64,000 nucleotides of DNA, taken from Verrucomicrobiota bacterium. GTDB lineage: Bacteria; Verrucomicrobiota; Verrucomicrobiia; Limisphaerales; JAFGQR01. The notes beneath the pieces were generated by a model. It was not told the origin of the DNA, ran no database searches, and was given only the letters and a program-made list of their open reading frames with translations. Of this stretch, positions 34,284 to 42,119 are shown piece after piece. Location: positions 1 through 64,000 of the forward strand of contig JAFGQR010000050.1 of assembly GCA_016935555.1 (NCBI GenBank). Reading direction: 5' to 3'. The translations under genes and the position numbers were made by a program. The stretch's first letter is position 1, and each line of letters begins with the position of its first letter.

Positions 34284-36491
34284 ATGATCTTGAGCTTCCG
34301 CCCTTCGATGCTCTGTCTCCCACTCGCGCTGTCCCTTCTCACGGCCGTGTCCGCAGGCGCCTCGGGGCCGCGCGTGCTGCCCGAGGGCAAACTGCCCGAC
34401 GACGCGCGCCTCCAGCCCCTCAAGGATCTCGATGGCTATTTCCCCTTCACCCCCCCGAAAACCAGGGCCGACTGGGAACGCCGCGCCGGGCGCGTGCGCC
34501 GGCAGATTCTGGCATCGCAAGGGCTGTGGCCCATGCCGACGCGGACTCCTTTGAACGCGGTGATCCACGGCCGGGTGGACCGGGGCGATTACACCGTGGA
34601 AAAGGTCTATTTCGAGAGCCTCCCCGGGTTTTTCGTGACGGGCAATCTGTATCGCCCCGGGAAGGTGGCGGGTCGGGTTCCGGGCGTGCTGTTTGCCCAC
34701 GGCCACTGGAGCGACGCGCGTCTCTCGGAATCCAGCCCGGCGGAGCTGCGGCGTGAGATTGCCGACGGGGCGGAGCGGTTTGAGCAGGGGGGGCGGAGCA
34801 AGTTCCAGTCGATGTGCGTGCAGCTGGCGCGGATGGGGTGCGTGGTATGGCAATGGGACATGCTGGGCAATTCGGACGCGCTCCAACTGTCCGCAAAGCT
34901 CGTGCACGGTTTTGCCAAGCAACGCCCCGAGATGAACACCCTCGAACACTGGGGATTCTTCAGCCCCCAGGCCGAGGCCCATCTCCAAAGCGTCATGGGC
35001 CTGCAGACGTGGAACTCGATCCGCTCGCTGGATTTCCTGCTCAGCCTGCCCGAAGTCGACCCGGCCCGGGTGGCGATGACGGGCGCCAGCGGCGGCGGGA
35101 CGCAGACCATGTTGCTGGCGGCGGTGGACCCGCGGTTGGCGCTGTCGTTCCCGGCGGTGATGGTGAGCACCGCGATGCAGGGCGGTTGCACGTGCGAAAA
35201 CGCCTGCCTGCTGCGCGTCGATACCGGCAACATCGAGTTCGCCGCCCTCTTCGCGCCCAAGCCGCAGGGCATGACCACCGCGAACGACTGGACAAAGGAA
35301 ATGTCGACCAAGGGTTTCCCGGAACTGAAGCAGCTCTACACCCTGCTCGGCGCGCCGAACCACGTGATGCTCAAACGCGGCGAACACTTCCCGCATAACT
35401 ACAACGCCGTGTCGCGCTCGGCCTTTTACACCTGGCTCAACCAGCACTTCCGCCTGGGCCAGCCCGCCCCCGTCATCGAACGTGATTACGAACCGCTGCC
35501 GCGCGCGCAGTTGACCGTCTGGAACGACCAGCACCCGGCCCCCGAAGCCGCCGACCCGGATTTCGAGCGGCAGCTGTGCCGCTGGCTGCACGAGGATGCC
35601 CAAAAACAGCTTGCGGCTGCGCAGGCAACGCCCCAGCGCTTCCGCGAAGCCTGCGGCGGCGCCCTTGAAATCGTCTTCGGCGCCCGGCATCTCGAAGCGA
35701 GCGATGTGCGGTGGGAGGCGACGCACCGGACTGATGCGGGCACTTGGACCCAAACCCTCGGCCTGATCCGCAATGCGCGTCACCACGAGGCGTTGCCAGC
35801 CGTCGTGTGCGCGCCCAAACAGGGCCGCAGCCACGCCGTCCTCTGGCTGAGCGGCGCCGGGAAATCCGCGTTATTTGCGCATGACGGTTCCCTGGTGGCC
35901 GAGGCGCAAGCGCTGGTGGACGCGGGGATGACCGTGGTGGGTGTGGACCTGCTTTACCAGGGCGAGTTTCTGCCGGACGGGCGCCCGCTGACGCATACGC
36001 CGCGCGTGAAGAACCCCCGCGAAGCGGCCGCCTACACGTTTGGCTACAACTACGCGGTGTTTGTCCAGCGGGTGCGGGACGTGCTGACCGCCGTGCATGC
36101 GGTGCGTCGCATGGAACCGTCGCCGCGGCGGGTGACCGTGGCGGGTCTGGAGGGCGCGGGCCCATGGGTGGCGGCGGCGCGCGCGGTGGCGGGCGTGGCC
36201 ATCGACCAGGCGGTCATTGACACCGGCGGATTTCGATTTGGTGCGGTGCGGGATCTGCACGATCCGGGCTTTGTGCCGGGCGGCGCCAAGTATGGCGACC
36301 TGCCCGCACTGCTGGCCCTGGGTGCCCCGGGCCGCCTCTGGGTGGCCGGCGAAACCGATGCCTCGCTCGCCCTGGCCCACGCACACTACCACGCCCTCAA
36401 CGCCGCCACCCGCCTCACCCGCTTTGCCGGCGACCCGCACCGCGTCCGCGCCGCCGCGGCAGAGTGGTTGCGGACGGAAGGCCAGCCGTGA
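34284..36491 (+). CDS. Tandem alpha/beta-hydrolase (acetylxylan-esterase-like) protein
   Basis: FFVTGNLYRPGKVAGRVPGVLFAHGHW, MTGASGGGTQTMLLAAVDPRL, HFPHNYNAVSRSAFYTWLNQHF; second hydrolase-like half follows; start trimmed to MILSFRPS. Confidence 0.75.
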   Translation: MILSFRPSMLCLPLALSLLTAVSAGASGPRVLPEGKLPDDARLQPLKDLDGYFPFTPPKTRADWERRAGRVRRQILASQGLWPMPTRTPLNAVIHGRVDRGDYTVEKVYFESLPGFFVTGNLYRPGKVAGRVPGVLFAHGHWSDARLSESSPAELRREIADGAERFEQGGRSKFQSMCVQLARMGCVVWQWDMLGNSDALQLSAKLVHGFAKQRPEMNTLEHWGFFSPQAEAHLQSVMGLQTWNSIRSLDFLLSLPEVDPARVAMTGASGGGTQTMLLAAVDPRLALSFPAVMVSTAMQGGCTCENACLLRVDTGNIEFAALFAPKPQGMTTANDWTKEMSTKGFPELKQLYTLLGAPNHVMLKRGEHFPHNYNAVSRSAFYTWLNQHFRLGQPAPVIERDYEPLPRAQLTVWNDQHPAPEAADPDFERQLCRWLHEDAQKQLAAAQATPQRFREACGGALEIVFGARHLEASDVRWEATHRTDAGTWTQTLGLIRNARHHEALPAVVCAPKQGRSHAVLWLSGAGKSALFAHDGSLVAEAQALVDAGMTVVGVDLLYQGEFLPDGRPLTHTPRVKNPREAAAYTFGYNYAVFVQRVRDVLTAVHAVRRMEPSPRRVTVAGLEGAGPWVAAARAVAGVAIDQAVIDTGGFRFGAVRDLHDPGFVPGGAKYGDLPALLALGAPGRLWVAGETDASLALAHAHYHALNAATRLTRFAGDPHRVRAAAAEWLRTEGQP

Positions 36492-36525
36492 CCGGGATCG
36501 CAGGGTCGCCCGGAAAGCCGTCTCC

Positions 36526-37458
36526 TCAGACGTATTCGACTGTGCCGGGCGGTTTGGGGGTGAGGTCGTAGAGACAGCGGTTGACGCCGGGGATGGCAGT
36601 GATGCGTTTGGAAAGCCGGTGGAGCGTTTTCCACGGCAGTTCGCGCACGGTCGCCACCCGGGCATCGGCACTGTCGATGCAGCGCACCACGACAATCTGT
36701 CCGAACTCGCGCCGCCCCGCCCGGATGCCGGTGGCGCGGTCGTTCATGAGGACGGCCAGGTATTGGAAGGCCCCGGTGCGTTGGAGTTCCTCTTCCACGA
36801 TACCCGTGGCCGCGCGCACGGTGTCCAGGCGGGCTTCGGTAACTTCGCCAATGATGCGGGCGGCCAGGGCGGGTCCAGGAAAAGGGATGCGGTGGGTGAT
36901 GCTCCGGGGCAGCCCGAGCGCGCCTGCAATGGCGCGGACGCCGTCTTTGCGCAGGGTTTTGAGCGGTTCGAGGACGCGGTATCCGTAGGCCTTCTGGGGG
37001 TTGATGCCGAGTTGTTCGAGGATGTTGTGCTGGCGCTTGATCCCAGCGACGGTTTCCTCGATGTCGGTCAGGATGGTGCCGTGCAGAAGAAAGGTGGCCT
37101 TCGAGCGTCGGACTGTCTTGGCGAACACGTCCTTGTAAAACGTGTCGGTGATGGCCTGCCGCTTCTCCTCGGGGTCCGTGAGCCCGCGCAGGGCCTTCAG
37201 AAACAGGGAACGGGCGTCGATCAGCTCGACCGGAATGCCCAGCTGCGCAAACGCCTTCACGACGCGGGTCGGCTCGCCCTCGCGCATGAGGGCGTTATCG
37301 ACGAAGATGGTCTTCAACTGGCTGCCCAGCGCGCGGTGCGCCAGGACCGTGACGGCCGAGCTGTCGACCCCCCCGCTCAGCGCATTGATGGCGATGCCGT
37401 CGCCCACGGTCCGCTGGAGTTCCGCCACTTGTTTTCGAATGAAGGCTTGACAGTTCAT
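36526..37458 (-). CDS. Stand-alone GMP-synthase-like ATP pyrophosphatase (GuaA C-terminal type), divergent
   Basis: PP-loop INALSGGVDSSAVTVLAHRALG; HRIPFPGPALAARIIGEV; GMPS C-terminal-like IPGVNRCLYDLTPKPPGTVEYV; no glutaminase domain. Confidence 0.8.
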   Translation of the reverse strand: MNCQAFIRKQVAELQRTVGDGIAINALSGGVDSSAVTVLAHRALGSQLKTIFVDNALMREGEPTRVVKAFAQLGIPVELIDARSLFLKALRGLTDPEEKRQAITDTFYKDVFAKTVRRSKATFLLHGTILTDIEETVAGIKRQHNILEQLGINPQKAYGYRVLEPLKTLRKDGVRAIAGALGLPRSITHRIPFPGPALAARIIGEVTEARLDTVRAATGIVEEELQRTGAFQYLAVLMNDRATGIRAGRREFGQIVVVRCIDSADARVATVRELPWKTLHRLSKRITAIPGVNRCLYDLTPKPPGTVEYV

Positions 37459-37543
37459 GATGCGTTAATCGTTTCCTTCCGCTGAAAAAAAACAGTGTTG
37501 CGCGCGCGGTATAGTGAACCCGCGCGGCCTTGGCAAGTGCGAT

Positions 37544-37972
37544 TCAGAGGCGGTTCACGCGCCGGGGGGGGAGCGCGTGCGGCGGGTTGGTGATGCTGCA
37601 CGTGGGGTTCTCATTCACGGCGCCCAGCCGGTAGACGCCGCCCGCGGGGCAGACCGGCTTCGTCGCAATGTACTTACCCGGCCCGAACAGGTCGGTGTCC
37701 TGCGGAATATCGGTAGGCGCCTTGTTCAGCGCGGCTGCCCAGGCCTGTTTGGCGCCTTGGATTTGCGCCAGGTTGGCCCGGCAAACGCCCGCCGCAGTAT
37801 GGCGCCCCCCCCAGTCCACGTCCGGAAGGACCGTGCCCGCGACAAACAGTGCGGCCAGCAGCAGGCAGAAGCCGCCTGCGACCTTGTGGCGGCGGCCCAG
37901 GAGCAGGCCGCCGACACCGACCAGCAGGCCGACGATCACACACCAGGCAACATCGGGAACAAACGCCAGCAT
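37544..37972 (-). CDS. Two-TM protein with pseudopilin-like C-terminal domain
   Basis: VAWCVIVGLLVGVGGLLLG and FCLLLAALFVAGTVLPDV TMs; CRANLAQIQGAKQAWAAALNKAPTDIPQDTDLFGPGKYIATKPVCPAGGVYRLGAVNENPTCSI; start trimmed to MLAFVPDV. Confidence 0.7.
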   Translation of the reverse strand: MLAFVPDVAWCVIVGLLVGVGGLLLGRRHKVAGGFCLLLAALFVAGTVLPDVDWGGRHTAAGVCRANLAQIQGAKQAWAAALNKAPTDIPQDTDLFGPGKYIATKPVCPAGGVYRLGAVNENPTCSITNPPHALPPRRVNRL

Positions 37973-37977
37973 GCGGT

Positions 37978-39387
37978 TCAAATCTCGGTCCAGTTTCCCG
38001 GCACGGGGACGGGGTAGCGTCCCTGGGCGTCGGCCTGGAGCGGGGGTGCGCTGGAGGCGGTGAGTTGATCGATGCCGGGGCAGAACTGGAAGTTCGAGGC
38101 CATGGCTTCGTCCCACGTGATGACGCGTCCCATATGCACGGCGGCACGGCCCATGATGTCGGCCAGGTTCGACAAGGCGGCGCGTTTGGCTTCGTTGTGC
38201 GGCCGGTCATGGCGGATCGCGGCGAGGAGCGCCTCCCACTCGGCCTGCCAGGGGGTGAGAACTTCCTTGGGGGCGCGCCAGCGGATGTTGTCGCGCTCGC
38301 AGCGCTGGTCGTTGTAGAGATGAACGGTGCCTTGGTGAATGGGGCCGGAGAATTGCGCGGCGCACTTGGTGCCGTGGACGTACGTGGCAAAGTCGGTGTG
38401 GCACCGCGGCAGCCAGCGCGCCACGTCGGTCGCCTTGGTGCCGTCGGCGAACGTCCATTCGATCGAGAGCGAGTCGAGGTTCTGGCCGCAATCGGTGTTA
38501 TGGACGGCGCGTCCGCCGATGCCGTGGGCGGTGACAGGCCAGGCGTCCTTGAGCCAGCAGATCTCGTCGATCTGGTGGATGTGCATCTCCGCAAACAGCC
38601 CGCCCGACACCCACAGGAAATGGGTGAAGTGCCGGATCTGCCAGGCCAGCTCCGGCTCGGACATAGGGCGAACCCCCAGCCAGCCGCACGGTTCCATCCG
38701 GCAGGCGCGGATGAGCTGGATCTGGCCCATCTCACCATCCCGAATCCGCTGGATCAGCTGCTGCCGGTTCGGCGAGTGGCGACACTGCAGACCCGCTGCG
38801 ATCTTCAGGTTCTTGCGCTCAGCCGCCTCACCCGCGCGCAGGATGCGGCGCACGCCCGGCGGATCCGTGGCGAAGGATTTCTCCATGAACACGTTGACGC
38901 CGCGTTCGACGGCGTATTCCAACTGGCCGGGGCGGAAGCCGGCATAACCGCACAGCATGGCCACGTCGCCCGAACCCGGTCGCAGGGAATCGATCGCCCG
39001 ACGCCAGGCGTCGAACCCCACAAACCGGCGGTCCGGCGGCACGTCCACGCGGCCGGCGAATTTTTGCGAGAGCGCCTGGTGGGAACCGGCCAGCCGGTTG
39101 CCAAACAAGTCCGCCATGGCCGTCAGCTTCACCGGGCCGTAGGACGACGCAAACGCGTCCGCCACCGCGCCGCTGCCGCGTCCGCCGCAGCCGATCAGCG
39201 CCAGGCGCAGCGTGTTGTCCTCGGCGGCGTGCACGGGCGGCAGCGCGACGCCGGCGAGGGCGGAGGCGGCGACGAGTCGGCCGCTACGTTCGAGGAAGCC
39301 GCGGCGCGAGGTGCGGGCGGGGGGAAGCGGGTGGGAGGAGGCAGCGGGGTTCAGGGTTGTGGGATGCAACGATTGGCGGCTTTTCAT
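37978..39387 (-). CDS. Gfo/Idh/MocA family oxidoreductase with Tat signal
   Basis: SRRGFLERSGRLVAASALAGVALP; LRLALIGCGGRGSGAVADAF; GVNVFMEKSFATDPPGVRRILRAGEAAERK. Confidence 0.92.
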   Translation of the reverse strand: MKSRQSLHPTTLNPAASSHPLPPARTSRRGFLERSGRLVAASALAGVALPPVHAAEDNTLRLALIGCGGRGSGAVADAFASSYGPVKLTAMADLFGNRLAGSHQALSQKFAGRVDVPPDRRFVGFDAWRRAIDSLRPGSGDVAMLCGYAGFRPGQLEYAVERGVNVFMEKSFATDPPGVRRILRAGEAAERKNLKIAAGLQCRHSPNRQQLIQRIRDGEMGQIQLIRACRMEPCGWLGVRPMSEPELAWQIRHFTHFLWVSGGLFAEMHIHQIDEICWLKDAWPVTAHGIGGRAVHNTDCGQNLDSLSIEWTFADGTKATDVARWLPRCHTDFATYVHGTKCAAQFSGPIHQGTVHLYNDQRCERDNIRWRAPKEVLTPWQAEWEALLAAIRHDRPHNEAKRAALSNLADIMGRAAVHMGRVITWDEAMASNFQFCPGIDQLTASSAPPLQADAQGRYPVPVPGNWTEI

Positions 39388-39586
39388 AATCTGTGGTTCA
39401 GCAGACGCCGATGGCGCGGCAATTGCAATCGTTAAAGGTCCGGCATGCCTTCGCCCGATGCTTTTGCCCCTATCATGCCGAGCTGAGACGGCGGCTCAAA
39501 GTTCCACGGCCAGTTCGCCGACCAGCGCTTCGCGCGGGTCTGAGGCGCGCCTTGCTGGCGAACATGTGAACAAGTTGTCTCTCAGA

Positions 39587-39621
39587 AATTGAGAATTAAG
39601 AATTGAGAATTCAAAATTTCA
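39587..39621. repeat. Heptanucleotide array, AATTNNN units (5 copies)
   Basis: aattgag aattaag aattgag aattcaa aatttca. Confidence 0.8.
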
Positions 39622-39677
39622 ACGATCTTTGGCCAGGTCTGTACACATCCGCCCTTGACTCAGGGGTCCACTGCAGA

Positions 39678-39745
39678 GGGGTCACGTCTGGACAATGGAC
39701 AAATGGCGGTCCCCAAAATAATGTCTATTGTCCAGACGTGACCCC
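39678..39745. repeat. 23-bp near-perfect inverted repeat
   Basis: ggggtcacgtctggacaatggac (39678-39700) vs gtctattgtccagacgtgacccc (39723-39745), one mismatch, 22-nt spacer. Confidence 0.88.
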
Positions 39746-39792
39746 AAATCCCGGGGCGGAGCGCGTGACCCCAAATCCCGGGGCGGAGCGCG
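39739..39792. repeat. Perfect 27-bp tandem duplication
   Basis: tgaccccaaatcccggggcggagcgcg at 39739-39765 and 39766-39792. Confidence 0.92.
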
Positions 39793-39809
39793 GGCTTCAG
39801 CCCGCTTCA
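39788..39809. repeat. REP-like unit R3 (GCGCGGGCTTCAGCCCGCTTCA), copy 1
   Basis: Identical 22-mer at 49134-49155; internal palindrome GCGGGCT/AGCCCGC. Confidence 0.85.
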
Positions 39810-40124
39810 CGCCACGAATGGTCGTCGGTCTGGCGAGGAATTGCGGCAGCCCCATACCCACCCGGAGCGTGAAGCGACATGAATGCCACGCTCCGCACCG
39901 GCAACCGCGCTGCCATTCCGGCCGTTCGCCAAACCCGCGCCCGTAAGGCGAGGATCCGGGGCGCACATCTGCCCTTGACTCTGAGTGATGGGGTCGCACT
40001 CTGTGCGCCGACCATGAATGAGACAACGCATTGCACTGCCCGGTGGACGGCGTCACGCCTTCAAGAACCTCCCCAAATCCAACGCCCGGTCCCGCCGGGC
40101 CGGCCGGCGCGCCGATTGCCGCGG

Positions 40125-42110
40125 ATGGCGAGCGTCCTGGCGCCGGTCCTGGCCGCGCTGGCGATCGCCCCGGGCAACACCGCCTCCGCCGCCAGCCCCG
40201 TCGTCACCACCGCCACCCTGATGCGGGAGATGACCCACCTGGCCGGCATGGCCGAGTTCCCGGACCCGGCTTACACCTGCAAACAGTTCTCATCCTATGA
40301 TCGAAAGGCCAAGTCGCCGACCGAAGACTGGTTCGCCAACGGCGACCGCGGCCATTACCTGCGGGTCGAGGAGCGGGCGGGCCGCAAGGAGTGGGTGATG
40401 ATGGACGCGGCGGGACCGGGGGCGATCGTTCGGATCTGGTCGGCGAACCCCGAGGGGACGCTGCGGATTTACCTGGACGGAGCGGAGACGCCGGTGCTGG
40501 AAGCGCCGATGACGGATGTGCTGGGGGGGAAGTTTCCCGGGTGGCCGCGGCCCATTGCGGGCGAATACAGCAAGGGCTGGAACCTCTATTTTCCGATCCC
40601 GTATGCGAGACACTGCAAGGTCACCAGTGACAAGGGGAATTTTTATTACCATGTGAATTATCGCACCTACGCCAGCGATGCGCGCGTCGAATCGTTCCGG
40701 CTGGAGCAGCTCCGGACGCTGGCGGCACCCATCGCCGCGCTGGGCGCGCTGCTGGCCGAGCCGCGGCGGGTCCAAACCTCGCTGGGCGGATACGCGGAGC
40801 CGTTTGACATCGAACTTCCGCCGGGGCAGACCATTTCCCAGGATTTCTACGGCCCGATGGCCATCACCCGCGCCATGGTCCGACTCGGCGCCCGGGACCG
40901 GGAGGCGGCCCTGCGCGGGGTGACGGTGAAGATGCGGTTCGACGGCGAGCTGACGGTTGAGGCGCCCCTGGGCGACTGCTTCGGCAGCGCGCCGGGGCTC
41001 AATCCCTTTGCGGCGCTTCCGCTGGGAATGACGGCGGGCGGGGAGATGTATTGCCACTGGTTCATGCCCTTCAAGGAGTCCGCCGTGATCGAATTGGTCA
41101 ACCACACCGACGACACCGTCACGCTCGCGGGCGAGCTGGCGACGCAGGATTACGCCTGGACCGACCGCTCGATGCACTTCCACGCCCGATGGCGCGCCGC
41201 GTTCGACGTGCCCACCCGCCCCATGATCGACTGGAATTACCTCGCCGCCCGCGGCCGCGGCGTCTTCGCCGGCGTCGCGTTCGCCATCGACAACCCCGTC
41301 AAGGATTGGTGGGGCGAAGGCGACGAGAAGATCTACGTGGACGGCGAGACGTTCCCGAGCCATTTCGGGACGGGCACCGAAGACTACTACGGCTATGCCT
41401 GGTGCTGGCCCGGGCTCTTCACCCACGCCTACCACGCCCAGCCGCGCTGCGACGGCCCCGGCAATTACGGCCGCACCAGCGTCAACCGCTTCCATATCCT
41501 CGACCGCATCCCGTTCACCCGGGATTTCAAGTTCGACATGGAACTCTGGCACTGGCACGCCACCTGCAAAGTCAACATGGCCGTCACCGCTTTTTGGTAC
41601 GCCCGCCCGGGCGCCACCGACGCCTTCCGCCCCATCCGCCCCCAAGACCTCGTCCTCCGCCCCATGCCCGAGTGGGTCGTGCCGCGCGTCCAGGGGGCGC
41701 TCGAGGGCGAAAAACTCCGCATCGTCAAGGTCACCGGCACCGCCGACCCGCAGGATTGGAATGGCGTGAGCGCCGGCAGGCATCTCTGGTGGCATGAAGG
41801 CATGAAACCCGGCGACACCTTGACCGTCGCCTTCCCCGCACCCAAGGCGGGCCGCTACCAGGTCCTCGGCCGTTTCCTCACCGCGCGCGATTACGGCATC
41901 CACCAGCTCGCCATCAACGGACAACCTACCGGCGCCCCCATCGACTTCTACCACCCCGACGTCCGCCCCACGAAGGAAACCGACCTGGGCGCCTGGGAAC
42001 TGAACGCGGGCGACAACGAGCTGCGCGTCACCGTGACCGGCGCCAACCCCAAGGCGATCCGAAGCTACATGTTCGGCCTCGATTACGTGCGACTCAAACC
42101 CGTCGAGTAA
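40125..42110 (+). CDS. Secreted DUF2961 protein (inverting-type glycoside hydrolase-like)
   Basis: TCKQFSSYDRKAKSPTEDWFANGDRGHYLRVEERAGRKEWVMMDAAGPGAIVRIWSANPEGTLRIYLDGAETPVLEAPM; GTGTEDYYGYAWCWPGLFTHAYH; start trimmed to MASVLAPV. Confidence 0.88.
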   Translation: MASVLAPVLAALAIAPGNTASAASPVVTTATLMREMTHLAGMAEFPDPAYTCKQFSSYDRKAKSPTEDWFANGDRGHYLRVEERAGRKEWVMMDAAGPGAIVRIWSANPEGTLRIYLDGAETPVLEAPMTDVLGGKFPGWPRPIAGEYSKGWNLYFPIPYARHCKVTSDKGNFYYHVNYRTYASDARVESFRLEQLRTLAAPIAALGALLAEPRRVQTSLGGYAEPFDIELPPGQTISQDFYGPMAITRAMVRLGARDREAALRGVTVKMRFDGELTVEAPLGDCFGSAPGLNPFAALPLGMTAGGEMYCHWFMPFKESAVIELVNHTDDTVTLAGELATQDYAWTDRSMHFHARWRAAFDVPTRPMIDWNYLAARGRGVFAGVAFAIDNPVKDWWGEGDEKIYVDGETFPSHFGTGTEDYYGYAWCWPGLFTHAYHAQPRCDGPGNYGRTSVNRFHILDRIPFTRDFKFDMELWHWHATCKVNMAVTAFWYARPGATDAFRPIRPQDLVLRPMPEWVVPRVQGALEGEKLRIVKVTGTADPQDWNGVSAGRHLWWHEGMKPGDTLTVAFPAPKAGRYQVLGRFLTARDYGIHQLAINGQPTGAPIDFYHPDVRPTKETDLGAWELNAGDNELRVTVTGANPKAIRSYMFGLDYVRLKPVE

Positions 42111-42119
42111 TCCGCCCCC

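Noticed and set aside
39603-39872. 89-aa ORF across the 39.6-39.9 kb repeat cluster
   Set aside because: Made of the inverted and tandem repeats (TPNPGAERVTPNPGAER); no independent coding evidence.
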